Shown here piece after piece: positions 43,614 through 52,756 of a DNA stretch of 64,000 bases. The stretch's first letter is position 1; each line of letters begins with the position of its first letter. Location of the stretch: assembly GCF_001886185.1 (NCBI RefSeq), contig NZ_JXLA01000001.1, positions 62,001 through 126,000 of the forward strand, in the 5' to 3' direction. The notes under the pieces are model-generated. The model was not told the origin of the DNA, ran no database searches, and saw only the letters and a program-made list of their open reading frames with translations. Position numbers and translations under genes: made by a program. This stretch comes from Enterococcus raffinosus (GTDB lineage Bacteria > Bacillota > Bacilli > Lactobacillales > Enterococcaceae).

Positions 43614-45071
43614 ATGGTAAAAAAAGCGATAGAATTAAAAGATATTCGTTTTACTTATGATACAGGGCAACCGTTGCTAAAGAATCTCTCCTTAGAAATA
43701 AAAAAAGGTGAATGTGTATTAATAACCGGTGCGTCAGGTTGTGGGAAAACGACGTTAACACGTCTGATCAATGGGTTGATCCCACATTATTATGAAGGAG
43801 AGTTGACTGGCGAACTTTATTTGAACGAAAAAAATGCAGGGACGTTAGCAGATTGGGAATACGGAAAATACGTGGGAAGTGTCTTCCAAGATGCTCGTTC
43901 ACAATTCTTTACTGCGAATGTACTAGATGAGTTGGCGTTTGCTTCGGAGAATTATCAGCTGGAAGCAAATCAAATTACACGGCGAATAGAGGAGGTTTTG
44001 CAGGTCAATCAGATGGAGGGATTGAAAAAACGAAAATTGGCGCAGCTTTCTAGCGGGGAGAAACAAAAAGTAGCGATGGCGGCTGTTGAAGTGCATTCAC
44101 CTGAAATCTTTGTGCTGGATGAGCCATCGGCTAATCTGGATAATCAAGGGAATACACAGTTAGCGAGAACATTAAAACAGTTGAAGCAAGCAGGGAAGAC
44201 TATCGTCGTTGCGGATCATCGAATCCATTATTTAATGGAGGTGGTCGACCGAATTGTCTATATGTCTAAAGGAGAGATAGCGGCACAATGGTCAATCGAT
44301 GAGTTTCGTTGTTTATCACAAACGACATTACAGTCCTTTGATATTCGCGAAAAGCAGGAGGTTTGTGTATCAAATCTGCTAAGGGAAGAGAAACCTAAGA
44401 ATGAGGCAGCTTTTATAGCGGTAAATGATTTATCCGTTGGCTACCATCGATTGGCCCCCAGTCTTATTGAAAAATTGAATTTACACTTGACCAAAGGTGA
44501 AATCGTATTGATTACAGGTGAAAATGGGCTGGGGAAAACGACGTTAGCGCGGACATTATGCGGGTTAAATAAAGAGCAGAACGGGACAATCTGCATGAAT
44601 GGTCAACCGTTATCTGTTAAGGAACGGCGGGAGAAATGTTGGTTTGTTCTGCAGGATGCTGATTATCAGCTATTTTCTGATAGTGTGTTGAATGAATTAC
44701 TATTGGGGACGAAAAAGCTGGAGACAGATGTGGTGAAGGCGGAAAGACTGTTGCAGGAATTGGGCTTATTACAATATAAAGACCAACATCCTGCGACGTT
44801 GTCTGGTGGTCAAAAGCAACGTTTGGTTTTCGCAGTTGGATTGATGCGAGAACCGGAGCTGCTGATTTTAGATGAACCTACCTCAGGATTAGATGCAGGG
44901 AATATGCGACGGGTACAGCAATTGATCACTGATTCAGCCAGTAAAGGGATTACCTTTGTAATTATTACCCACGACTTTGAATTCGCTAAAGGATTTGAGC
45001 AGAGTACGTTTCAATTAGGAACCGCTGGCGTTAAGGACGTTCATTCGTCAAACTTGGCATTTTTTAAATAG
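43614..45071 (+). CDS. ECF transporter ATPase, two ABC domains fused
   Basis: A 485-aa cytoplasmic protein with two complete ABC domains. The first (about 5-225) has GASGCGKTT, LSSGEKQK and IFVLDEPSANLD. The second (about 265-480) has GENGLGKTT, LSGGQKQR and LLILDEPTSGLD. Fusion of EcfA1 and EcfA2 in one chain is typical of dedicated ECF operons rather than the shared vitamin module. GGAGG precedes the ATG. Last gene of the Fur-box operon; a terminator follows. Confidence 0.9.
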   Translation: MVKKAIELKDIRFTYDTGQPLLKNLSLEIKKGECVLITGASGCGKTTLTRLINGLIPHYYEGELTGELYLNEKNAGTLADWEYGKYVGSVFQDARSQFFTANVLDELAFASENYQLEANQITRRIEEVLQVNQMEGLKKRKLAQLSSGEKQKVAMAAVEVHSPEIFVLDEPSANLDNQGNTQLARTLKQLKQAGKTIVVADHRIHYLMEVVDRIVYMSKGEIAAQWSIDEFRCLSQTTLQSFDIREKQEVCVSNLLREEKPKNEAAFIAVNDLSVGYHRLAPSLIEKLNLHLTKGEIVLITGENGLGKTTLARTLCGLNKEQNGTICMNGQPLSVKERREKCWFVLQDADYQLFSDSVLNELLLGTKKLETDVVKAERLLQELGLLQYKDQHPATLSGGQKQRLVFAVGLMREPELLILDEPTSGLDAGNMRRVQQLITDSASKGITFVIITHDFEFAKGFEQSTFQLGTAGVKDVHSSNLAFFK

Positions 45072-45074
45072 TTG

Positions 45075-45127
45075 ACTTCAAGCTAGTAATCAAGAGTTTC
45101 TCTTTTATCAGCTTGAAGTTTTTTATT
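45075..45127 (+). terminator. terminator of the iron/ECF operon
   Basis: ACTTCAAGCT pairs with AGCTTGAAGT, with a smaller hairpin (AAGAG/CTCTT) in the loop, followed by T6. Confidence 0.87.
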
Positions 45128-45237
45128 TATGGGACTATACGCAACCACTAAAAATTTATAAGGAATGATTATAGGTACGACCAAATTTATTAGTGGATGG
45201 TATTATAGAAGAATCAGTTATTACGAGGAGGTCCTGA

Positions 45238-46281
45238 GTGAAAAAAATTCTAACCTATATAATCGCTTTGTTCGCCATTATCCTGCTAGGCTTTTTCATC
45301 CAAACAAAGAGCAGCGTGTTCTATTCAGAACCCGTGCTGCGTGTCGAGGAAGTAACGGTGAACACCGCTTCAAATACACAGAAAATAAAAGGAAAACTGT
45401 TGAACGAGAAGGGGACAGTAACGTTAGAAACAACGTACTATGAAAATGAGAGTGTCTCGCCTTTGTATCGCAAAGGCAATCAATTGATTTTGCAAAAATC
45501 TGATAATTATTGGCGCGTTTTAGCATTGAAAAGAGATGGCTATGTCTTCATTTTACTTGGTTTGTTTATTTTGATTGTACTATTCATCAGCGGGAAAAAA
45601 GGCCTTCGTTCTTTGATCGGCTTAGCCTTAAACAGTGCTCTGCTGCTCTTTTTTCTTTGGTTCAATCAACAAAATAACGGCTTATCCTTGATGCTTCTCA
45701 TGAGTATTTACACAGTGATCGCAGTTTTTGTGGCAATGGGCACATCCTATGGCTTTAAAAAACTCGACGGACGGAAGCTCTTTGGGACATTAGTGAGTGT
45801 TTTTCTCGCGTTTTTAATTTGCGTAATCGCGATGAATTTATTGAAGGATGAAGGCTTACGCTATGAAGAGATGCAATTTATCACCCGTCCCTACCGCTCG
45901 GTATTCTTAGCTGGCTTACTGATTGGAGCGATTGGTGCCAGCATGGATAATGTCGTAACGATCATTTCTGCTTTAGATGAGATTCGGGCGCAAAATGATC
46001 AGCTTTCAATGAAGAAATTACTCCAGTCTGGTAGGAAGATCGCTCAGGATACCGCCTCATCGATGATCAATGTCTTGATGTTCGCTTATCTTAGCGGAGC
46101 GATTCCTTCCGTGGTCTTCTATATGGCAAATGGCTGGAATTTCTCTGAGGTTTTAGGAATGCATTTGTCATTAGAAATCCTACGAACGCTGTGTGGCGGA
46201 TTTGCCATCGTTTTGTCTGTTCCGGCTGCGTTACTGGCGTTTAGCGTGGCGGAGAAAATGAAGGGGAGGGCGTTGCGATGA
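45238..46281 (+). CDS. YibE/F-family membrane protein
   Basis: A 347-aa membrane protein: an N-terminal signal anchor, an extracellular segment (about 30-95) and seven or so TM helices. GAIGASMDNVVTIISALDEI and ASSMINVLMFAYLSGAIPS are typical of the YibE/F family, whose function is unknown. Start GTG with GAGGAGG upstream. It overlaps the next family member by 4 bases. The pair forms a conserved two-gene unit in Lactobacillales. Confidence 0.82.
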   Translation: MKKILTYIIALFAIILLGFFIQTKSSVFYSEPVLRVEEVTVNTASNTQKIKGKLLNEKGTVTLETTYYENESVSPLYRKGNQLILQKSDNYWRVLALKRDGYVFILLGLFILIVLFISGKKGLRSLIGLALNSALLLFFLWFNQQNNGLSLMLLMSIYTVIAVFVAMGTSYGFKKLDGRKLFGTLVSVFLAFLICVIAMNLLKDEGLRYEEMQFITRPYRSVFLAGLLIGAIGASMDNVVTIISALDEIRAQNDQLSMKKLLQSGRKIAQDTASSMINVLMFAYLSGAIPSVVFYMANGWNFSEVLGMHLSLEILRTLCGGFAIVLSVPAALLAFSVAEKMKGRALR

Positions 46282-47048
46282 GTGTCTTGATCTGCCTTAC
46301 TTTGATTCTGCTGGCGTTGATGGTGGTGCTCTTTAAAAAGAATTCGATTTACATGATTACAGGGACCTTTGCCAATTTTTGTTTGTTCATTTTACTGCTT
46401 TATTTATTGAGTAAAGGATTTCCGGTATATCCGATCACTTTTTTGATCTTTTTGGGTGTAACAGTCGTGACATTGTTTTATATCAATGACGTCAATCAAA
46501 AAACAAAAGCTGCATTTCTCTGTGTGCTGTTCTTCTTGATCGCCTTCACCCTAATCACCCTGCCGCTGATCCAGCTGGTTAAGGTACATGGGTTTGCATT
46601 AGAGGAGCTAGATGAATTACAAATGATGGATCTCTCGGTGGCTGTTCCTTTTTCAGAATTGAATCTTTCGATCATTCTAATGAGTTTTTCGGGGGCGGTG
46701 ATCGACAGCAGCATTGCGGTCAGCAGTTCAACCTATGAAATTTATCGACGCACTGGAAATCGGACCTTTAAGGAATTATTGCATTCCAGCATGACTGTCG
46801 TGCATGAGATCTTCAGCTCGACGATCAACACGTTGCTATTTGCGTTTATGGGCTCGAGCTTGGCCTTGATTATTTGGATTCAGGATTTGAATTACTCTTT
46901 TCTTGAGATCATTAATTCTAAAGCTTTTGTTGGGGAGCTGTTAATTAGTTTGCTGACGGGGATGGCTGCGGTGGTTATTCTGCCCATCGCTTCGTTTTTC
47001 TCCAGCTATATTTTTTTCAACCACTATTTAAAAACAAAAGAACGATAA
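46278..47048 (+). CDS. YibE/F-family membrane protein (second)
   Basis: A 256-aa membrane protein with seven predicted TM helices. SGAVIDSSIAVSSSTYEI and STINTLLFAFMGSSLALIIW match the same motifs as its neighbour but it lacks the N-terminal extracellular part. The ATG overlaps the upstream stop (ATGA). The two probably form a heteromeric membrane complex; what it does is unknown. Confidence 0.82.
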   Translation: MSVLICLTLILLALMVVLFKKNSIYMITGTFANFCLFILLLYLLSKGFPVYPITFLIFLGVTVVTLFYINDVNQKTKAAFLCVLFFLIAFTLITLPLIQLVKVHGFALEELDELQMMDLSVAVPFSELNLSIILMSFSGAVIDSSIAVSSSTYEIYRRTGNRTFKELLHSSMTVVHEIFSSTINTLLFAFMGSSLALIIWIQDLNYSFLEIINSKAFVGELLISLLTGMAAVVILPIASFFSSYIFFNHYLKTKER

Positions 47049-47080
47049 GCGATTAAGGCTGATCTGCCTTAATCGCTTAT
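47045..47080. terminator. strong hairpin between YibE/F and aldo/keto reductase genes
   Basis: A perfect 15-bp stem, ATAAGCGATTAAGGC with its complement, 6-base loop. T tails are short on both strands, but its place between convergent genes suits a bidirectional terminator. It overlaps the stop codon of the plus-strand gene. Confidence 0.65.
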
Positions 47081-47149
47081 TCCATTCTCCTCAATAACCG
47101 TTCGAAAATAAGTTTACCCATGGAAGAGTTATAACTAGCTGATTAACCA

Positions 47150-47989
47150 CTAAAAATCAAAAGTCTCAGGATCAGGGCCGCTGCGCAATGATTCGTTCAG
47201 TTTATTCAAACGAGACATATCGGTATCGTCTAATTCAAAATCAAAAACAGCCACATTGCTTTGCATTCGTTGTTCATGAACGGATTTTACTACGAGTAAA
47301 ATATCTTGTTGAATATCCCATCGCAGAATGACCTGTGGGGGTGTTTTTTGATGCTTTTCAGCGATTTCCACAATGGCAGGCTCTGTTAATAATTTTCCTT
47401 GCATTAAAGGCGACCACGCCTGAACTTTGATGTTGTGCTTTTCACAAAAATCTCGCAAAGCTTGCTGAGATAATTTTGGATGGAGCTCCACTTGGTTAAT
47501 GACAGGAACGACCTTCGCATAGGACAACAGGTCCTCTAAATGATGAATCTCGAAGTTGCTGACACCGATGGCTCTGATTTTCCCTGCTTCGTACAGCTCT
47601 TCCATTGCTTGCCAAGATTCTTTGAATGCATTATTGCCCGGCCAATGGATCAGGTATAGATCTAAATAATCCAATGATAAACGGTCAAGGGTCTCCTCAA
47701 AGGCCTTCATTGTTTCCTCATAGGTTAGGTGATTATTCCACACCTTTGAGGTAACGAACAACTCTTCTCGGCTTAGTCCTGTTGCGGCTAAGCCTTCTTT
47801 GATCCCAAGCCCAGTCCCCGTTTCATTTCCATAAATTTGAGCGGTATCAATCAAGCGATAGCCGTTGATGATCCCATTTTTCACGACCTCAGCAGTGTCT
47901 TCATCAGGAATTTGAAAGACGCCTAGTCCCAATCCTGGAATTTCTGTTCCGTTGTTTAATCGTACGTTTTCCTTCAATGAATGTATCAT
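47150..47989 (-). CDS. aldo/keto reductase
   Basis: A 279-aa NADPH-dependent oxidoreductase of the AKR5-like group. The catalytic tetrad is complete: D48, Y53 (IDTAQIYGNE), K82 (VTSKVW) and H115 (YLIHWPG). GVSNFEIHHLEDLL and NQVELHP are conserved. The natural substrate is unknown; such enzymes reduce methylglyoxal and other aldehydes. ATG 47989 follows GGAGGGACTCAT; the frame extending to 48184 would be far longer than the family. A perfect 10-bp palindrome lies upstream at 48048. Confidence 0.9.
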   Translation of the reverse strand: MIHSLKENVRLNNGTEIPGLGLGVFQIPDEDTAEVVKNGIINGYRLIDTAQIYGNETGTGLGIKEGLAATGLSREELFVTSKVWNNHLTYEETMKAFEETLDRLSLDYLDLYLIHWPGNNAFKESWQAMEELYEAGKIRAIGVSNFEIHHLEDLLSYAKVVPVINQVELHPKLSQQALRDFCEKHNIKVQAWSPLMQGKLLTEPAIVEIAEKHQKTPPQVILRWDIQQDILLVVKSVHEQRMQSNVAVFDFELDDTDMSRLNKLNESLRSGPDPETFDF

Positions 47990-48449
47990 ATGAGTCCCTC
48001 CTATAAGTTTCAGAACACCAGTATATGAGGAGGATAGGGAAATGTATAGTACGTACTTTAAAGTGCCATAGATACAAAAAGGTAAGCTTTGTGTGAGATG
48101 GGTAAGTGCGAAGAAAAATTTCGATCGTTCATCCGTTTTAAATAACGTTTGTAATTTAAAGCGGATAGGAAAATTTATTAACATACGGTCTATTTTTGTA
48201 AACCTAAAAATAGTTTTGAAATGTTAATTTGTTAAAGAGTTCTAATAAATATAAAGATAACTTATCTAAATTTGCAACAAGTAAATATTATTGTCGCCAA
48301 TGTAAAAAATCCAATCTTATTTTTTAGTTTATTGTTTAAAGCGAGCAATAAATTTGGTTTTTAAGCATGTTTCAAATATGATGGCGTGGTATTTATAAAA
48401 AATAGTGTTGAATATATAAAGTGATGGAACTGTTTTAAACAAAAATTCG
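47990..48449. other. intergenic region between aldo/keto reductase and TetR genes
   Basis: AT-rich, no gene seen. It holds the palindrome AGTACGTACT (48048-48057), a possible operator of the reductase gene. At about 48393-48433 there is a near copy of sequence found upstream of the LPXTG adhesin (TTTATAAAA and AGTGTTGAATATA, then ACTGTT). Confidence 0.4.
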
Positions 48450-49055
48450 TTAATGTTCTAGTCCTTTTTTCTGATAAAGCTCAAGAAAGATAGGCAATGA
48501 GGCGTTGACTAAGATTTCTGTGATTTCCTCAGGACTTTCTTCAAAATTTTTGCGAATCCAAGTACCAACAATTAAGTAACTGCCTTTTGATAAATAATCT
48601 AAATATTGATTCAACGTATACGGGTCAAAATTGACTGAGAAGATTAATGGAAGATTTCCTTTGAAGTATTTATTGAAGAGCGTCCTTATATGCTGCAACA
48701 AGTCGATCTCGCTATTTTTTGAAGTGAGAATTTTTATTTCTTCACGATTTTCCCAAAAAAAGTCGATCACATTTTCAATTCGTATAACCAGATTTGAATG
48801 GATTCGCTCGACACTGGGAACTCCCGCCTTATCGTAAAAATTCACATTTGATTGAAAAACGACGGTTAATTCTGCTAAAAATTCTTCAACAATACTATCT
48901 AACAAATCTTCCTTATTTTGAAATTTTTTATAAAAGGTAACGCGGCTGACACCCGCTTTCGCTGCAATGTCATTGACTCGGATGCTTTTAAATGTATTGG
49001 AACACAACAGCTCTAGAAAAGCTTTTTCAATCAGAGAACGTTTTTCATCGAACAT
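48450..49055 (-). CDS. TetR-family regulator
   Basis: A 201-aa regulator with an N-terminal TetR helix-turn-helix (about 5-50): KSIRVNDIAAKAGVSRVTFYKKFQNKEDLLDSI. The C-terminal ligand domain is unassigned. AGGAGGTGTAGCT precedes the ATG at 49055; the longer frame to 49103 lacks a site. It is divergent from a second TetR gene 72 bases away, and the HTH regions of the two are alike, so they may be old paralogues that share control of the short region between them. Confidence 0.85.
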   Translation of the reverse strand: MFDEKRSLIEKAFLELLCSNTFKSIRVNDIAAKAGVSRVTFYKKFQNKEDLLDSIVEEFLAELTVVFQSNVNFYDKAGVPSVERIHSNLVIRIENVIDFFWENREEIKILTSKNSEIDLLQHIRTLFNKYFKGNLPLIFSVNFDPYTLNQYLDYLSKGSYLIVGTWIRKNFEESPEEITEILVNASLPIFLELYQKKGLEH

Positions 49056-49127
49056 AGCTACACCTCCTAATGCGATTGTAACTTGATTTGAAAGCTGAGC
49101 CAAATAGGGAAAGGAGAAAACAATGCT

Positions 49128-49724
49128 TTGAACAAAAATCTTGTAAAAAAGAGTATTTTTGATGCTTTTTTAGAGCTATTGACCGTGGCGAAGTATGAAG
49201 AGATTACCGTCAATGAGATTGTTGAAAATGCATATGTTAGCAGAGTTACCTTCTATAACTATTTCAAAAATAAAGATGCGCTGCTGAATGAACTATTGGA
49301 TCAGTTTTTGGAGACCTTTAATGCGCTGTTAAAAGGGGATCAGGGACTACTGGAACGAATGAACATTAGCAAGAAAAAGGATACATATCAAGCATTATAC
49401 CCCTATACATATAAAATCCTCGACTATTTTTATTGTAATAAGAAGCTAGTATTGGCCTTTTACAGCATGGATCATGAAAAGCTTAATTTCAGCAAGATCT
49501 TGCAAAAAAATTATCACGATCATTTTGTTCAGGCGCTGCCTCAACGTTTCTATCAATCGGTAGAAAAGGCTAGAATTGAATACTATTCGTTGTTTATGAC
49601 AAACGGTGTAATTTCTATCGTCGAAAAGTGGTTTGCGATGAACTTTGAGGAGGATATTGGTGATGTTATTGATAGGATATTGGTTTTACTGATCACGAAT
49701 CTGAGTGCGCTGTATTCAGAATAG
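49128..49724 (+). CDS. TetR-family regulator (second, divergent)
   Basis: A 198-aa regulator with N-terminal HTH (about 10-55): EEITVNEIVENAYVSRVTFYNYFKNKDALLNEL. The C-terminal domain is unassigned. AAGGAG is followed 7 bases later by an ATG at 49123 that gives only Met-Leu-stop; the real frame starts at the overlapping TTG 49128. Such an overlap of a two-codon frame with the start may damp translation. The next gene, a winged-helix regulator, follows after 25 bases. Confidence 0.8.
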   Translation: MNKNLVKKSIFDAFLELLTVAKYEEITVNEIVENAYVSRVTFYNYFKNKDALLNELLDQFLETFNALLKGDQGLLERMNISKKKDTYQALYPYTYKILDYFYCNKKLVLAFYSMDHEKLNFSKILQKNYHDHFVQALPQRFYQSVEKARIEYYSLFMTNGVISIVEKWFAMNFEEDIGDVIDRILVLLITNLSALYSE

Positions 49725-49749
49725 AACAAAAAAGAAGGCGGGATGTACC

Positions 49750-50436
49750 ATGGCAAAAATATTGATAATCACTAAAAATCCTCTAGCGGAGCAAGCGCTG
49801 CAGCTTGCGCTTCAAAAAATCAATGATGAGGTTTTCTGCAGCTCAAGCCTATTAGAACAGGTTGATTTTTATCCAGAGGTGGTGGGCTACTTTTCTATCG
49901 CGATTGTGAGTGACACGATTTCTAGTTTGGAGCTTTCTAAACACTTAGACACCTTGAAGCAAAAAGACTTATTACTGATACGAAAGGGGAATAGCGAGCA
50001 GCTAAAGGGCACTGACTTGGAATGGATGCTTCCACACATTGATGGCTGGGTAACAGATCAGATGCCGATGGAAGAATTCATTGAGGAAATTGCTGAAATG
50101 AAGGAACAAATCGGTGAGATGAAAAACGACACAAGCAGGTCCTACAAAAAATTCATTTCCAGACTGACAAAAAATGAGAGAAAGGTTCTGTATTATCTAT
50201 CTCAGGCAAAGGGAGGGCAATTGTCCAGAGAAAAACTTTGCCAAGAAATCTGGGGCACAGGGATGAATACGTCCAATGTCTGTCAGCTTTCTTTTTTGGT
50301 CAGCTGTATTCGTGAAAAAATGGTCCATGTCGGTTTTGATGAAAAGGAACTAAAAACCATGTGGGGAAGAGGCTATCAGTTGGGAGATATGCTGGTATCG
50401 CTGCTAGATAAAAATGATTTTTCGATAATATCCTGA
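49750..50436 (+). CDS. winged-helix regulator with degenerate receiver-like domain (paralogue)
   Basis: A 228-aa protein built like the one at 35850. The N-terminus KILIITKNPLAEQALQLALQKINDEVF matches its start motif (TKN.L.EQ), again without the receiver acidic pair. The C-terminal winged helix (about 140-225) has LTKNERKVLYYLSQAKGGQLSREKLCQEIW and KTMWGRGYQL. Probably an orphan regulator not driven by phosphorylation. GAAGGCGGG precedes the ATG. It follows the TetR gene closely and may be co-transcribed. The target is unknown. Confidence 0.8.
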   Translation: MAKILIITKNPLAEQALQLALQKINDEVFCSSSLLEQVDFYPEVVGYFSIAIVSDTISSLELSKHLDTLKQKDLLLIRKGNSEQLKGTDLEWMLPHIDGWVTDQMPMEEFIEEIAEMKEQIGEMKNDTSRSYKKFISRLTKNERKVLYYLSQAKGGQLSREKLCQEIWGTGMNTSNVCQLSFLVSCIREKMVHVGFDEKELKTMWGRGYQLGDMLVSLLDKNDFSIIS

Positions 50437-50565
50437 AGCAGCTTTGAATTAGGTTTCCAGGGTTCTTTCAGCTTCGTCAAATGCTTCCACTTTTGTCTTA
50501 TCCTATGTTAATGACAAGGCTTTCATTCCTCGGTACAATAAATAAAAACTTGGAAGGAGCCGACG

Positions 50566-51159
50566 ATGACAGAAATTAGACAAGCAGTGGAACAGTTAGC
50601 GAATCGTTATACTAAGATAACTATCAAAGAAGACGTTCTTTCTCAATTGGCTGCTCTTGGGGAACTTGTCGAATTCGCGGCAAATGATTTAATCGTTGCG
50701 GCGGGGGACGACGAAAACAAATTGTATTTATTGATTGATGGATTAATCCGCAAGTATTATTTGGATTATCAGGGAAATGATCTGACCCACCAGTTTTTAG
50801 AGAGCGGTCAGGTCTTTAGTACCCAGCATGTTGTTTTTAGTGGTCAGGTCATATGTAATTTTGAGGCGTTGTAGTCCTGTAAAATGGTTTGTTTTGATTA
50901 CGAGCGAGTTCAGGCTCTGATGAAAAAAGAACCTTTGCTGACTCAAGTTTATATCGGTATTCTAGAGGAAACGTTAAGAATCAAACTGATTCGAGAAGCC
51001 GCTTTGCTGGCGGAAAGTGCGACAGAGCGTTATATAAAATTAAATGCGGAGATCCCGGATATTGATCAACGAGTAAATCATGGGCATATTGCTTCTTATA
51101 TCGGTGTTACCCCTGTTTCATTGAGCCGCATTCGTCGGACGCTGAGAGAGGAAAACTGA
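50566..51159 (+). pseudogene. Crp/Fnr-family regulator split by a nonsense codon
   Basis: The first part (50566-50874) is the cyclic-nucleotide-like sensor domain (DENKLYLLIDGLIRKYYLDYQGNDLTHQFLESGQVF). It stops at TAG 50872-50874. The same frame continues with CFDYERVQALMKKEPLLTQVY, the linker helix, and a C-terminal HTH (HGHIASYIGVTPVSLSRIRRTL) to 51159. Joined, the product would be 197 aa, normal for the family. A single base change therefore breaks the gene. AAGGAG precedes the ATG. The downstream PEBP-like gene overlaps its end, so they were one operon. Confidence 0.8.
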
Positions 51160-51731
51160 TGAGGTGGGCTAGCAAAATGATTCTTGGGATATTTGGTGGA
51201 ATCGTACTATTTATTGGAATTGCTTTAGCCGTCAAACGCCAAAAAGATATCGTGATCGAAGGGATTCCGAAGTTGAACATTACAAGTCCAGCATTTGCAA
51301 ACGATGGTGAGATTCCCGTAAATTATACCGGTAATGGGAAGGATTTGTCGCCGGAGCTGTGTTTAACAGGAGTGGATAAGAACGCCGAGACGCTAGCAGT
51401 CATCATGGATGATATGGATCATCCGCTTGTGGGCGTCTATAATCATTGGCTGATCTGGAATCTTCCCGTTCAAGAAAAAATTCCATCAGGCATCCCAGCA
51501 GGGAAGAAAGTCGCAGAGTTAGCAAACGCGGTCCAGGGAATAGGCTATGGAAAACATCGGTATCGTGGACCCAAGCCTCCCTTTGGCACCCATCGCTATA
51601 AATACAATGTCTTCGTTTTGGATACTTCCTTAGAGTTGCCCGCTTCAGCCAATAAAAAGGAACTTCTGGAAGCGATGGAGGGTCACCTGCTGCAATACGG
51701 ATACTTGATCGGCCAATACGGCGTAAACTAA
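51159..51731 (+). CDS. YbhB/YbcL (Raf kinase inhibitor-like, PEBP) family protein
   Basis: A 190-aa protein with an N-terminal TM anchor (about 5-25) and a PEBP domain (about 35-188): LNITSPAFANDGEIPVNYTGNGKDLSPEL, ETLAVIMDDMDHP, NHWLIWNLP and GYGKHRYRGPKPPFGTHRYKY are the family's conserved anion-site blocks. Bacterial members have no firm function. The ATG overlaps the stop of the broken Crp gene (ATGA), so translation coupling would be reduced by the nonsense codon upstream. Confidence 0.88.
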   Translation: MRWASKMILGIFGGIVLFIGIALAVKRQKDIVIEGIPKLNITSPAFANDGEIPVNYTGNGKDLSPELCLTGVDKNAETLAVIMDDMDHPLVGVYNHWLIWNLPVQEKIPSGIPAGKKVAELANAVQGIGYGKHRYRGPKPPFGTHRYKYNVFVLDTSLELPASANKKELLEAMEGHLLQYGYLIGQYGVN

Positions 51732-51820
51732 CCGCATACAAGGTGCCAAATTTGCAACGGCTTGCTGATTACAGGTATGATGAAAGAAGTAGTAAACAAA
51801 CGAGTGAAGGAGAGGACCTC

Positions 51821-52672
51821 TTGATTAAAACACTTCGGTTAAAAGTACCTCAATGGCAAGGCGGCAATAATCCAACCTACTCCCTGGGCGCTGATCTGCT
51901 TTCGTTTATCATTCCTAAAAATTTGGAGCAAGAAGAAATTTTAGTGCCTGTTCCTGAGTATGAGATCCCTTTGGTGAAGGAAAATGGTGTGACCGCGCAA
52001 AGCATTGTCGCGGGTATCGTGGACAAAACAAGCACGCTGATCCAAGAAGAAGCTCCTGACAAAATCATCACGATGGGGGGCGATTGTTTAGTCTCGCAAG
52101 CGCCTTTTGATTATTTGCATGGACAATATGGCGAGGAGTTAGGAATTATTTGGATTGATGCCCATCCGGATATTTCCACACCGGATATCTTTTATAATGA
52201 GCATGCAATGGTTTTAGGCAATCTGCTAAAGGACGGAGATCCGGCGCTTGCCTCAAAGGTCCAGCATCCGTTTTCTCCACAAGATGTGCTATATGTTGGG
52301 CTTCAAGAACCAACAGCTGATGAGAAAAACATTCTGGAACGATTGGGAATAGACTACAGGGTTCAAGATCAAGTGAGGCTCACACCAGAAGAGATTAAGA
52401 GCTGGTTAAATGCGCATCAGTTTACTAAGGTTGCTGTTCACTTTGACTTAGATGTGTTAGATCCGAAGGAGTTTCGTTCCTTGTACTTTGCAGAACCTGG
52501 CGTCACGGAGTTTGGAGCGGTAGCTGGCAAGATGTCGTTGCAGGAAGTAAAGGAAACGATGCAGGCAATCGCGGAACAGAGTGAAGTCGTTGGCTTGACG
52601 ATCGCTGAGCTATTGCCATGGGACGTACAAAATTTGAAAAATCTGTTGAATGAATTTGATATTTTTCGATAA
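51821..52672 (+). CDS. arginase/agmatinase family (ureohydrolase) protein
   Basis: A 283-aa ureohydrolase-fold enzyme with the binuclear manganese motifs GGDCL (usually GGDH), IDAHPDIS and HFDLDVLDP; AELLPWD replaces the usual late acidic motif. The Cys in place of His in the first motif makes true arginase activity uncertain; formiminoglutamase or guanidino hydrolase are alternatives. I chose the TTG at 51821 with AAGGAGAGG before it; the frame reaches back to GTG 51743 but no ribosome site is there. A terminator follows. Confidence 0.8.
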   Translation: MIKTLRLKVPQWQGGNNPTYSLGADLLSFIIPKNLEQEEILVPVPEYEIPLVKENGVTAQSIVAGIVDKTSTLIQEEAPDKIITMGGDCLVSQAPFDYLHGQYGEELGIIWIDAHPDISTPDIFYNEHAMVLGNLLKDGDPALASKVQHPFSPQDVLYVGLQEPTADEKNILERLGIDYRVQDQVRLTPEEIKSWLNAHQFTKVAVHFDLDVLDPKEFRSLYFAEPGVTEFGAVAGKMSLQEVKETMQAIAEQSEVVGLTIAELLPWDVQNLKNLLNEFDIFR

Positions 52673-52725
52673 GAGAAAGGGATATGACAGAACTTGCTTC
52701 TGGAAGACTATTTCTTCGTAAAAAA

Positions 52726-52752
52726 GGGAGTGACAAGATTTTTGTCACTCCC
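52726..52752. terminator. bidirectional terminator between arginase-like and GH8 genes
   Basis: A perfect 11-bp stem, GGGAGTGACAA with TTGTCACTCCC, loop of 5; T-rich on both sides. Confidence 0.9.
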
Positions 52753-52756
52753 ACTT

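Noticed and set aside
48064-48184. N-terminal extension of the aldo/keto reductase
   Set aside because: The extension has no family counterpart, and a strong ribosome site lies directly before the ATG at 47989.
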